In this document: positions 7,164-14,939 of the stretch, in pieces
How positions within the stretch are numbered: position 1 is the first letter of the stretch
Layout of the letters: every line of letters starts with the position of its first letter
DNA from: UBA11574 sp964591175
GTDB taxonomy: Bacteria > Desulfobacterota > Desulfobacteria > Desulfobacterales > UBA11574
Direction: 5' to 3'
Length of the DNA stretch: 21,348 nucleotides
Assembly (NCBI GenBank): GCA_964591175.1
Contig: CAZQAF010000062.1
Coordinates: forward strand, 1-21,348
Position numbers and translations under genes: made by a program
Notes under the pieces: generated by a model
The model's database searches: none
Told to the model about the DNA's origin: nothing
What the model saw: the letters and a program-made list of their open reading frames with translations, nothing else

Positions 7164-9524
7164 TCACATCGGCCATTTCCAGTTACGGATTTCAGGCATG
7201 TCCTGGCCGTATCGATGAATATAATTTTTATGGTCGAGCAACTTGTCCCGAATAAATTGACGCGCATAGGCGGCCCGGGACCCCAGTTTGGGCACCCGGT
7301 CGATAACATCTTCGGCCAGATGAAACCGATCCAGGTCGTTTCGTACCACCATGTCGAAGGGCGTTGTGGTCGTCCCCTCTTCTTTATAACCCCGAACATG
7401 CAGATGGGCATGGTTGGTCCGTCGATAAGTCAGCCGATGAATCAGCCAGGGATATCCATGGAAAGCGAAAATAGTGGGTTTGCCCGGGGTGAAAATAATA
7501 TCGAAGTCTTTGTCGCTCAGGCCGTGGGGATGTTCGCTCCGGGGCTGTAACGTCATAAGATCCACCACGTTGACGACGCGGATCTTGAGTTCCGGAAAAT
7601 GCTGCCGCAACAAATCCACTGCCGCCAGTGTCTCCAGGGTGGGGACATCACCGGCGCAGGCCATCACCACGTCGGGATCGCCGTCCTCATCGTTGCTGGC
7701 CCATTCCCAGATGCCGAGACCGGCGGAGCAGTGTTTGACGGCCGCATCCATATCCAGCCACTGGATCTCGGGTTGTTTTCCCGCCACGATGATATTGACG
7801 TAATCCCGGCTGCGCAGACAGTGGTCCGCAACGGACAATAACGTGTTGGCATCGGGCGGCAGATATACCCGGATGATGTCGGCTTTTTTGTTGATCACAT
7901 GATCGATGAAACCCGGGTCCTGGTGACTGAATCCGTTGTGGTCCTGGCGCCACACATGGGAGGTCAACAAGTAATTGAGCGATGCGATGGGGCGTCTCCA
8001 GGAGATATCGCGAGTCACCTTGAGCCATTTGGCATGCTGGTTGAACATGGAATCCACAATGTGTATAAACGCTTCATAACAGGAGAAAAAACCGTGCCTC
8101 CCGGTGAGGAGATAGCCTTCCAGCCAGCCCTGGCACATATGTTCGCTAAGCACTTCCATGACGCGGCCGTCAGGAGACACATGATCGTCCGTGGAACGGA
8201 TTTCGGCGGTCGAAGTCCGTTCGGTAATGTCGAACAGGTGTGTCAGGCGGTTGGAGGCGGTCTCGTCAGGACCGAAAACACGAAAAGTGCGCTGATCCCA
8301 GTTCGATTTCATCACATCTCTGATAAAGGCGCCCATGATGCGCGTCGCTTCGGCCTTCACCGTTCCCGGCTGAGGCACGTCCACGGCATAATCTCTGAAA
8401 TCGGGCATTTTAAGGTCGCGCAGCAAAATTCCGCCGTTGGCATGGGGATTGGCTCCCATCCGGCGTTCGCCCTTGGGGATCAGATCCGCCAGTTCCCGAA
8501 TCAGGCGGCCTTGGGCGTCGAAAAGCGCTTCGGGCTCGTAACGCTTCATCCATTTCTCCAATGACTTCAGGTGCTCCGGATGGGCATCCAGTCCGGCCAG
8601 AGGAACCTGGTGCGCACGAAACGAACCTTCCACCGGCAGACCATCCACTTCCTTGGGGCCGGTCCATCCCTTGGGTGTTTTAAACACGATCATGGGCCAG
8701 ACAGGACGTTCATTGAATCCGCGCTCGCGTGCCTGGCGTTGGATGGCTTTGATCTCGCCGACGATGGTATCCAGGGTCTCGGCCATGCATTGATGAACGT
8801 CTTCCGGCTCGTCGCCTTCGACGAAATAGGGGTTGTATCCGTACCCCTGGAAGAGTTGACGCAGTTCTTCTTCGGGAATGCGCGCCAGCACGGTCGGATT
8901 GGCGATCTTGTAGCCGTTGAGGTGCAAAATGGGAAGCACGGCGCCGTCATGAACCGGATTGAGAAATTTGTTCGAATGCCAACTGGTGGCCAGGGCTCCG
9001 GTTTCCGCTTCGCCGTCGCCCACCACGCAGGTCACCAGCAGATCGGGGTTGTCGAAAGCAGCGCCAAAGGCATGGGCCAGGGAATAGCCCAATTCACCGC
9101 CTTCATGGATGGAACCCGGCGTCTCAGGCGCCACGTGGCTGGGTATGCCCCCGGGAAAGGAGAATTGCTTGAACAGCCGCTTCATTCCGGATTCGTCCTG
9201 TGAAATATTGGGATACAGTTCGCTGTAGATGCCTTCCAGATACGTGTTGGCCACCAGACCCGGTCCTCCGTGGCCCGGCCCGGTGATAAAAATCATGTTC
9301 AGGTCGTATTGATTGATGATGCGGTTGAGATGAACATAGATAAAATTCAAGCCCGGGGTGGTGCCCCAGTGTCCCAAAAGTCTGGGCTTCACATGGTCAA
9401 TGGTCAGGGGTTCTTTGAGCAGCGGGTTGTCAAGCAGGTATATTTGACCCACCGACAGGTAGTTGGCTGCCCGCCAGTATGCATTCATACGATGGAGCAA
9501 TTCGGGGGAAAGCGGTCCTTTCAT
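7164..9524 (-). CDS. xfp: Phosphoketolase (xylulose-5-phosphate / fructose-6-phosphate)
   Basis: 786 residues, the normal length of this thiamine-diphosphate enzyme. It uses phosphate to split xylulose 5-phosphate or fructose 6-phosphate into acetyl phosphate and glyceraldehyde 3-phosphate or erythrose 4-phosphate. The N-terminal half shows GHWGTTPG (51-58), TGPGHGGPG (81-89), the phosphoketolase signature EGGELGYSL (141-149) and the cofactor motif GDGEAETG (169-176). The C-terminal half contains FSHQDPGFIDHVINKK and ends in the expected INKYGQDMPEI-like tail (read here as IHRYGQDMPEI). I chose ATG at 9524 because AAGGAG lies 7 nt upstream and MKGPLSPELLHRMNAYWRAANYLS is the family start; 13 further codons upstream look spurious. 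It lies 39 nt after the acetate kinase remnant, whose intact version would convert its product to acetate and ATP. Cytoplasmic. Which sugar phosphate is preferred cannot be read from sequence. Confidence 0.96.
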   Translation of the reverse strand: MKGPLSPELLHRMNAYWRAANYLSVGQIYLLDNPLLKEPLTIDHVKPRLLGHWGTTPGLNFIYVHLNRIINQYDLNMIFITGPGHGGPGLVANTYLEGIYSELYPNISQDESGMKRLFKQFSFPGGIPSHVAPETPGSIHEGGELGYSLAHAFGAAFDNPDLLVTCVVGDGEAETGALATSWHSNKFLNPVHDGAVLPILHLNGYKIANPTVLARIPEEELRQLFQGYGYNPYFVEGDEPEDVHQCMAETLDTIVGEIKAIQRQARERGFNERPVWPMIVFKTPKGWTGPKEVDGLPVEGSFRAHQVPLAGLDAHPEHLKSLEKWMKRYEPEALFDAQGRLIRELADLIPKGERRMGANPHANGGILLRDLKMPDFRDYAVDVPQPGTVKAEATRIMGAFIRDVMKSNWDQRTFRVFGPDETASNRLTHLFDITERTSTAEIRSTDDHVSPDGRVMEVLSEHMCQGWLEGYLLTGRHGFFSCYEAFIHIVDSMFNQHAKWLKVTRDISWRRPIASLNYLLTSHVWRQDHNGFSHQDPGFIDHVINKKADIIRVYLPPDANTLLSVADHCLRSRDYVNIIVAGKQPEIQWLDMDAAVKHCSAGLGIWEWASNDEDGDPDVVMACAGDVPTLETLAAVDLLRQHFPELKIRVVNVVDLMTLQPRSEHPHGLSDKDFDIIFTPGKPTIFAFHGYPWLIHRLTYRRTNHAHLHVRGYKEEGTTTTPFDMVVRNDLDRFHLAEDVIDRVPKLGSRAAYARQFIRDKLLDHKNYIHRYGQDMPEIRNWKWPM

Positions 9525-9563
9525 GGTTTTTCTCCTTCGCACGGCAAGCATTTGCCGCGGCAT

Positions 9564-9887
9564 TCATTTTTGGTTCTCTTTCCGGATGATTGCCAGGGCG
9601 GCTTTGGCAATCATAATTTCTTCATTGGTTCGAATCACACGCACGGTAACCGGGCTCGACCTAGAAGAAATCACCGGTGCATTGACGCCGTTGAGATCTT
9701 CATCCAGTGTCATCCCAAGAAACGCCAAGCCGCTGCAAAAGCGTGTGCGCACCGCACCGGCGTTTTCACCCTTTAACCGGCAGTCTAAGGACGGCTCAAC
9801 AGCATACAGGGCAAACTTGATGCTCGACGATCCGCCGTTGATGGTCAGGATGCAGGCGGTTTCCGGTTTATTAAAGGATACTGCCAT
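9564..9887 (-). pseudogene. ackA: Acetate kinase remnant: N-terminus fused in frame to C-terminus by an internal deletion
   Basis: Only 107 codons against about 400 for acetate kinase. Residues 12-28 (CILTINGGSSSIKFALY) are the acetate kinase N-terminus with its phosphate-binding Asn/Ser motif. From about residue 41 the sequence is the normal C-terminus: ENAGAVRTR (from the GIGEN-x-x-x-R region), FLGMTLDEDLN, NAPVIS, and VIRTNEEIMIAK. The whole centre is missing, including the substrate Arg, the catalytic Asp and the His and Arg that stabilise phosphoryl transfer in studied acetate kinases. The junction, near codon 40 (about 9768), stays in frame, and the fragment keeps a start codon with a GGGAG ribosome site. 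It cannot be an active kinase. It may be a decaying gene, a small retained protein, or an assembly or strain deletion. It sits 39 nt upstream of phosphoketolase, its usual partner. Confidence 0.88.
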
Positions 9888-9968
9888 TATTGTTCAACTC
9901 CCGTCTCAGAGAAGCCGGTTGGATATTTATTGATTTCAAAACCATGGGTATGTATTGTGCGTGTTTGC

Positions 9969-10757
9969 CTAAAGCAGCGCCATCATCACGATGCTGCTGA
10001 AATCGATGAGAAAGTGAATGATCATGGGCGCGATCAGGCTTTTTCGCCACAGGTAAATCACCCCGAAGACCACCCCCAAACAAAAAACGCTGATCACTCC
10101 CGCCATGCCTTCATATCCATGTCCGATGGAGAATACCACCGATGACAAAAGGACCGCTGCCCAGGACCGGCGGGTGGCTGTTTTCAGTCGCAGGATCAAA
10201 TAACCCCGAAACACGGTTTCTTCCACAATGGCAACGACAATGACCAGAATAACGGCCAGCACCAGCCTGAAATGGCCGGTCGCAACGAGAAATGAAGGGA
10301 GTTTGGACGGTGCCGAAAGACCGGCCGAATGCAATACGCTTTCCAGCCGGTTGGCGCTGTAGAAGATCGGAAAAAACAGCACGAGGCCCCAGCCGACTTC
10401 CCTGGGGAGGTTTTGCAGGGTCCAACCGATTCGGCGCAGTGTTTCTCTGTTGCGCCACACAAAATAGAACACCAGGCTCACCATGCCCAGATCGTTCAGG
10501 ATGGACAAGATGGCGACACCCATAAAACCCGTACCGGGCTGATTGCCCGAAGTGGTGCCGATTAAAAAAGAGGTCGACATGGCGGGTAAAATCAAAAACA
10601 AAAAGACCGCCACCTCGATCACCTGAACTTTTCGGCCGGGCTGACCGCAGGTTGCCCCATTTCGGCACGACAGCTTATTTTCCGTCGAATCGTCTTCTAT
10701 GGGACGTTCTGCTTTATTATTGTCTCCAATGTGTTCCTTTTTTGGTTTCGGTTGCAT
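9969..10757 (-). CDS. CPBP family intramembrane glutamic endopeptidase (Abi/CAAX-protease-like)
   Basis: 262 residues. A polar, low-complexity N-terminus of about 45 residues leads into several hydrophobic helices (about 46-66, 79-100, 121-135, 165-178, 200-212, 219-236, 242-258). The three family motifs are present: EExxxR at E179-E180-R184 (EETVFRGYL), FxxxH at F209-H213 (FSIGHGYEG) and HxxxD at H248-D252 (HFLIDF). Members cleave in the membrane; eukaryotic relatives process prenylated proteins, while bacterial ones have varied or unknown roles. It lies 38 nt after the glucan phosphorylase stop and 81 nt before the acetate kinase remnant, all on the minus strand, so probably co-transcribed. 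Its Shine-Dalgarno is weak (AAAAGAGA). No substrate can be proposed from sequence; a link to the sugar enzymes rests only on position. Confidence 0.9.
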   Translation of the reverse strand: MQPKPKKEHIGDNNKAERPIEDDSTENKLSCRNGATCGQPGRKVQVIEVAVFLFLILPAMSTSFLIGTTSGNQPGTGFMGVAILSILNDLGMVSLVFYFVWRNRETLRRIGWTLQNLPREVGWGLVLFFPIFYSANRLESVLHSAGLSAPSKLPSFLVATGHFRLVLAVILVIVVAIVEETVFRGYLILRLKTATRRSWAAVLLSSVVFSIGHGYEGMAGVISVFCLGVVFGVIYLWRKSLIAPMIIHFLIDFSSIVMMALL

Positions 10758-10795
10758 TCTCTCTTTTCAGTCAATCTATTGAAAAACAGCACTCG

Positions 10796-13342
10796 CTACC
10801 GCTGCCACAAAATAAAAGGGGTTTCCAGGGGAACGGCAATCTCATCGCGGCTTGGTATAATCCGCGGCGTATAATCTTCCGGGGGCCGCGTCGCGGGAAC
10901 TGTGGCGCGATAAACAACCTCACCGGCGCCTCCTTCGAGCTTTTGAACCAATGTCATTTCCCGGCGCACCGGATCTTCATTATTTTGGCCGTCGGCATAG
11001 AGTTCCACACGCAGCCCGTCGGGATCGAGACCTTCCAAAAAGACCCGGACCTCGAACTGGTGTCTGGACTCCAGGGTTTCGACATTCACATCACCGAAAC
11101 GCATCTTTCCCCAGTGTTGTTCCCATTCGCGTTGCCATTGAACGATGCGGCGGGCCAGCGCGCCGTTATTTTCTGCGCGCCGGCGGAAGGTGGCTGCCGC
11201 CGGGAGGTAGTGTTTTTCCGTGTATTCCCGGACCGTCCGGTTCGCTGAAAAGCGAGGCGTCAGGTGCGCCATGCTTTCCCGCATGCGCGCCACCCAGGCA
11301 GCGGGAATGCCGTTGGGATCCCGGTCATAGAATTCCGGGATAACGTTATACTCCAACAGGTCATAGAGTGCTTCGGCCTCCACCGCATCCCATTCCGGAT
11401 CGTCGCCCCGGTCCCGGCCGTCGCCCAAAGACCACCCCACATCGTCGGTGTAAGCCTCGGCCCACCAGCCGTCCAACTCGGAAAGGTTGAGACCGCCGTT
11501 GACCAGCACTTTCATGCCGCTGGTGCCGCACGCTTCCCACGGTCGGCGGGGCGTATTGATCCAGACATCCACGCCTTGCACCAGGCGTTCAGTCAGCAGC
11601 ATGTCGTAGTCGCTGAGGAAAATGACATGGTTGCGCGCTTGTGTACCGCGAATAAACTGGATCCACTCCCGAATCATGGCCTTACCGGGCTCGTCGGCCG
11701 GATGCGCTTTCCCGGCAATGATCAGCTGAACAGGACGCCGGCGATCGGTCAGCAGGCCAAGAAGTCTTTGAGGATCGTGCAGCAACAAATTGGGTCGTTT
11801 GTATGTCGCGAAACGGCGCGCAAAGCCCAAGGTCAAGGCATCGGGATCGAAAAGATGCCGGGCCCGTTCAACCTCATCGGTGTGGGCGCCGGATGCGATA
11901 AATTGCTGCGTCAATCTTTGGCGTGTATAGGTTACCAGCGCGTGACGACATACGCTGCGCATGTGCCAGAGGCGGTCATCGGGCAGCTCGTGAATGCGGT
12001 GTTCCAATTCTTCGTCCCCTTCCAGCCAGCATCCCTTACCGCAGGATTGGGTGAACAGCTCGTCGGCCTCGGCCGAATCCCATGTGGGCACATGCACCCC
12101 GTTGGTGACATAGCCCACCGGCACCTCTTCCAGGGGCCTGCGTGGAAACAGCGACTGAAAAAGGCGCCGGCTGACCTGAGCGTGCAAGCGGCTCACCGCA
12201 TTGACGGCACCGCTCCCTCTGATGGCCAGATAGGCCATATTGAAATCCTCATTGACATCGCTGGGGTTCTGCCGGCCCAAGGTCAACAGGTCTTGAATTG
12301 TAATTCCGAGCTGCTCCTGGGCATAACCGGTCAGGTATTGGGCCATGAGCGACGGTGTAAAGCGATCGAAGCCTGCCGCCACCGCGGTATGCGTCGTAAA
12401 AAGATTGCCGGCCCGGGTAGCGGCCAAGGCAACATCAAAAGGTTGTTGGGTGGCCTGCATAAAGCTGTGTGCCCGTTCCAGCACGGCAAAGGCGGCATGG
12501 CCTTCATTCAGATGGCAGACCTCCGGATGGATATCCAGGGCTTCCAACAGGCGCCATCCGCCGATGCCCAAAACCAGTTCCTGTTTCAGGCGCAGCTCCG
12601 GTCCGCCGCCGTAAAGTTCACTGGTAATGCCGCGGTGGGCCGGAAGGTTGGCAGCGTCATTGCTGTCCAGCAAATAGGCCTTAATCCTGCCCACCTGCAC
12701 CTGCCAGGCCCGCAGCCAGAGAGTATACCCGGGCAGCGCGATTTGCAGCCGCAGCCATTCCCCATTGGGCTCCCGCACAGGCGTAATGGGCAATTGCCCC
12801 GGATCGTTGTATGGAAACAACGCCTGCTGGGTGCCGTCCTTGGTAATCACCTGTCGGAAATAACCTTGCTGATACAACAGCCCGATACCGATCACCGGGA
12901 TGCCCATATCGCTGGCTGCTTTAAGCTGATCGCCGGCCACGTTGCCGAGCCCGCCCGAATAGATGGGCAGTGCCTCACTGAGCATGAACTCCATGCTGAA
13001 ATAAACAACACTGGTCAGCGGCGTCCGGACGTGGTTTTGCTGAAACCATGCCGGCGCTTCGGCGCTGTCGCGCTTGGTCTGTAGGAGCTGGTCCACCTCT
13101 TTGCGAAAAACCGGATCCGATAGCACCCGCCGGAGCTGATCCCGGGATATGGTCTGCAGCACAACCCACGGATTATGGGTCGATTCCCACAGGTCCGGAT
13201 CGAGTTGCCGCCAGAGTTCATCGGCAAAATGGTTCCACGACCACCGCATATCAAGGGCCAATTCGGCCAGCTTATCGAATCCTTCGATCTCGGTGGGGAA
13301 CAACGCATAAATGGGATTAATGATTCTGGTTTGATTGCTCAT
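10796..13342 (-). CDS. glgP: Alpha-glucan (glycogen/maltodextrin) phosphorylase, DUF3417-containing GT35 type
   Basis: 848 residues. It removes glucose units from alpha-1,4-glucans with phosphate, giving glucose 1-phosphate, in the cytoplasm. The N-terminal DUF3417-like segment starts with ALFPTEIEGFDKLAELALDM and RWSWNH (about 13-38). The phosphorylase core follows: YFSMEFMLSEALPIYSGGLG (114-133), HLNEGHAAF (277-285), the phosphate/substrate region FARRFATYKR (507-516), and the pyridoxal-phosphate lysine in EACGTSGMK (K611) followed by NGGLNLSELDGWW. A C-terminal beta-rich tail (about 740-848) is normal for this subgroup. The ATG has AGAGGG upstream. It is the first gene of a run with a CPBP protease, an acetate kinase remnant and phosphoketolase. 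This suggests that glucan breakdown feeds the phosphoketolase route. No sign of damage. Confidence 0.95.
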   Translation of the reverse strand: MSNQTRIINPIYALFPTEIEGFDKLAELALDMRWSWNHFADELWRQLDPDLWESTHNPWVVLQTISRDQLRRVLSDPVFRKEVDQLLQTKRDSAEAPAWFQQNHVRTPLTSVVYFSMEFMLSEALPIYSGGLGNVAGDQLKAASDMGIPVIGIGLLYQQGYFRQVITKDGTQQALFPYNDPGQLPITPVREPNGEWLRLQIALPGYTLWLRAWQVQVGRIKAYLLDSNDAANLPAHRGITSELYGGGPELRLKQELVLGIGGWRLLEALDIHPEVCHLNEGHAAFAVLERAHSFMQATQQPFDVALAATRAGNLFTTHTAVAAGFDRFTPSLMAQYLTGYAQEQLGITIQDLLTLGRQNPSDVNEDFNMAYLAIRGSGAVNAVSRLHAQVSRRLFQSLFPRRPLEEVPVGYVTNGVHVPTWDSAEADELFTQSCGKGCWLEGDEELEHRIHELPDDRLWHMRSVCRHALVTYTRQRLTQQFIASGAHTDEVERARHLFDPDALTLGFARRFATYKRPNLLLHDPQRLLGLLTDRRRPVQLIIAGKAHPADEPGKAMIREWIQFIRGTQARNHVIFLSDYDMLLTERLVQGVDVWINTPRRPWEACGTSGMKVLVNGGLNLSELDGWWAEAYTDDVGWSLGDGRDRGDDPEWDAVEAEALYDLLEYNVIPEFYDRDPNGIPAAWVARMRESMAHLTPRFSANRTVREYTEKHYLPAAATFRRRAENNGALARRIVQWQREWEQHWGKMRFGDVNVETLESRHQFEVRVFLEGLDPDGLRVELYADGQNNEDPVRREMTLVQKLEGGAGEVVYRATVPATRPPEDYTPRIIPSRDEIAVPLETPFILWQR

Positions 13343-13481
13343 ACACCCTCTTTCGCTTCACCATCAATGGTTTAATCGATAAAGGATAAGGCTGCGCCCG
13401 GATGCGTCTCAGATCCCGTGCACAATGCCCGATTTTTTCCCATGGATAATCTTTGGCCATGGAATCGGTCGCGTTTATCTG
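13343..13481. other. Intergenic leader of glgP, between its start and repeat copy 1
   Basis: Part of the 375-nt gene-free gap between glgP and the FMN reductase gene; the repeat copy fills most of the rest. This stretch should hold the glgP promoter on the minus strand. I see two CCATGG hexamers at 13440-13445 and 13457-13462, 17 nt apart, and a T-rich run just before the first. No convincing -35/-10 pair or coding frame is visible. The remaining 44 nt (13674-13717), between the repeat and the reductase stop, are AT-rich and show no terminator stem. Confidence 0.4.
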
Positions 13482-13673
13482 GAAGCCATCTCAAAACTAG
13501 GATTTTCGGTCGAGATCTCCCGCCCAAGATCGGCGGGACAAGAACGCGAGGCCGAGGATCAACCCGCCCCGTTTGTTAACGGGATCTTCGACACGCATAC
13601 TCAAGTATGTCGAGGACTTGAGACGAGGGCGCAACGCCGATATCGGACGAAAAGGCTTTTTTGAGATGGCTTC
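13482..13673 (+). repeat. Small inverted-end repeat element, copy 1 (MITE-like)
   Basis: A 192-bp element bounded by perfect 15-bp inverted ends, GAAGCCATCTCAAAA at 13482-13496 and TTTTGAGATGGCTTC at 13659-13673. Inside are further palindromes: CCCGCC/GGCGGG around 13519-13537, CATACT/AGTATG around 13598-13611, and the self-complementary CCGATATCGG near 13638. A second copy in the same orientation lies at 14385-14575; both share long identical blocks, including the 3' part from ACGAGGGCGCAACGCC through CGGACGAAAAG. No transposase is encoded, and no clear target-site duplication flanks it. It may be a non-autonomous mobile element or an intergenic structured repeat (REP/ERIC-like). Short open frames across it are a by-product of the repeat, not genes. 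Confidence 0.8.
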
Positions 13674-13717
13674 TATATTTCATTTGTTGTATGTGACCCT
13701 GTTTGCTGTTCACTATT

Positions 13718-14272
13718 TTAGTCTTTAAGCCGGAGTGTCCAGGCCACGAGGCTCTGAAGCAATTGCGCAATGAGTTGCCGGGACTTGTCGTCGACCAGGT
13801 TTCCGTCGGCGTCGAACCGGTCCGCGGCATTTGGGATCATAACTTCCGGATTATTCAACGGAAACATGTTCAAAAACACACAGCACTGCCGCAGATGATA
13901 CTGGGCCCGGGCCGTACCCAGCGTGCCGATGGAAGCGCCCATGATGGCCGCCGGCTTGCCGTTCCAGACACTCTCCCCATAGGGACGCGAGGCCCAGTCG
14001 ATGGCATTCTTCAATACGCCGGGGATCGAGTAGTTGTACTCGGGGGTCACGAATAAAATTGCGTCGGCAGCCAGCACGCGCTTTTTCAGTTCGACGACTC
14101 GCTCCGGCGGATTTTGTTCGTCATCCTGGTTGAAGCCCGGAATGCCGTCGAGGTCGAAGATGTCCAGCACTGCGTTATCCGGTACGAGGGATTTGGCCGC
14201 CCGCAATGCTGCACGGTTGTATGAGCTTTGCCGGAGACTCCCGGCGATTCCGAGGATATTGATATTTTCCAT
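13718..14272 (-). CDS. NADPH-dependent FMN reductase (ChrR/YieF-like flavoprotein)
   Basis: 184 residues with a flavodoxin-like fold. The FMN-phosphate loop is GIAGSLRQSSYN (8-19), and the family signature PEYNYSIPGVLKNAIDW lies at 77-93; both are intact. Relatives reduce quinones, chromate, azo dyes or free flavin with NAD(P)H in the cytoplasm and often protect against redox stress. A strong GAAGGAG lies upstream of the ATG. The gene stands alone on the minus strand, with one copy of the 191-bp repeat 112 nt before its start and another 44 nt after its stop. Nothing in the sequence fixes the substrate, and the arrangement could mean the gene was carried in with the repeats. Confidence 0.93.
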   Translation of the reverse strand: MENINILGIAGSLRQSSYNRAALRAAKSLVPDNAVLDIFDLDGIPGFNQDDEQNPPERVVELKKRVLAADAILFVTPEYNYSIPGVLKNAIDWASRPYGESVWNGKPAAIMGASIGTLGTARAQYHLRQCCVFLNMFPLNNPEVMIPNAADRFDADGNLVDDKSRQLIAQLLQSLVAWTLRLKD

Positions 14273-14384
14273 TTTTGACTCCTTCTATTCCGCTGTCTTT
14301 TTCAGTTTGCACTGCATGTTCCGGTCTCGGCTCAAGTGCTGAGCTTTTTCCAATAAAATCAAATCTTGAACCCAAAATTATATA

Positions 14385-14575
14385 GAAGTTATCTCAAAAT
14401 TAAGATTTTGGTAGAAATCTCCCGCCTAAGATCGGCGGGACAAGAACACGAGGCCGAGAATCAATCCGCCCCGTCTGTTAACGAATCTCCGACACACATG
14501 CTCAAGTATGTCGAGGACTTGAAACGAGGGCGCAACGCCGATATCGGACGAAAAGAATTTATTGAGATCAACTTC
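14385..14575 (+). repeat. Small inverted-end repeat element, copy 2 (MITE-like)
   Basis: 191 bp, same orientation as copy 1 at 13482-13673. Its ends are GAAGTTATCTCAA at the left and TTGAGATCAACTTC at the right, complementary except for one extra base in the right end. Where copy 1 has CC at the left end and GG at the right, this copy has TT and AA, so the two ends have changed together. The internal CCCGCC/GGCGGG hairpin is kept, and the CATACT arm is CATGCT here, which keeps pairing through a G-T wobble. The element has several substitutions and small gaps against copy 1 in its middle, so it is not a recent duplicate. Confidence 0.78.
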
Positions 14576-14891
14576 AAGTTTTAGTCTATCTCCGGGATGC
14601 AGGCAGGTCTTGAAGTCTCGACAGGCCAATCGATGGTTGGCAGATAGGGGGCTCAAAGAGAGCTTCCCGCATCTTCACGAAATATAAATTTAGGTATGAA
14701 TAAGGTCGTTGTCAACCGATACCGATTCAATACGTGCATTTTTATCTTTAATATCGACACCGAACCAAGACGCTTGAAAACCAGCGGGCAAAATATTTAA
14801 AAAGAAACTGCAACATATTAAAATAATTTGATTTTATCTATTGTCAGGATCACCTCGTTGACGAAAAACAAATTGCTTTGCCAACTTGGGG
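14576..14891. other. AT-rich intergenic stretch with no recognisable gene
   Basis: Together with repeat copy 2, this is most of the 664-nt gap between the FMN reductase start and the SDR stop. The part from about 14680 to 14880 is clearly richer in A and T than its neighbours. A small inverted repeat, GCCAA/TTGGC, lies around 14626-14642, and CTATCT/AGATAG brackets it at about 14586 and 14642. I see no RNA gene, no intact open frame with a ribosome site, and no insertion-sequence remnant. The promoter of the reductase gene must lie to its left (14273-14384), but I cannot place it. Confidence 0.45.
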
Positions 14892-14939
14892 AAAATAGCC
14901 GGTGTATCAAGATTGTTTACGTCATCTCTTGGCCGGCTA
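14892..14939 (-). terminator. Probable intrinsic terminator of the TRAP/CoA-ligase cluster
   Basis: On the minus strand the SDR stop codon TAG begins a 7-bp stem, TAGCCGG (14939-14933) paired with CCGGCTA (14902-14896). A second inner stem, CAAGA/TCTTG, shortens the loop. The stem is followed by TTTT (14895-14892) and then C residues. The fold, the position right at the last stop codon and the U-run fit a rho-independent terminator, though the U-run is short. Confidence 0.6.

Noticed and set aside
11264..13084. A 606-codon plus-strand open frame opposite the glucan phosphorylase
   Set aside because: It lies wholly antisense to an intact phosphorylase with clear motifs, has low-complexity composition and no domain I recognise. 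It is a codon-bias shadow.
13425..13664. Short open frames within repeat copy 1, and similar ones in copy 2 (for example 14426-14656 on the minus strand)
   Set aside because: The shared peptide-like text follows from repeat identity at the DNA level; there is no ribosome site or independent evidence of translation.
13482..14575. CRISPR array or complete insertion sequence
   Set aside because: There are only two copies about 900 bp apart, no regular spacers, no cas gene and no transposase.
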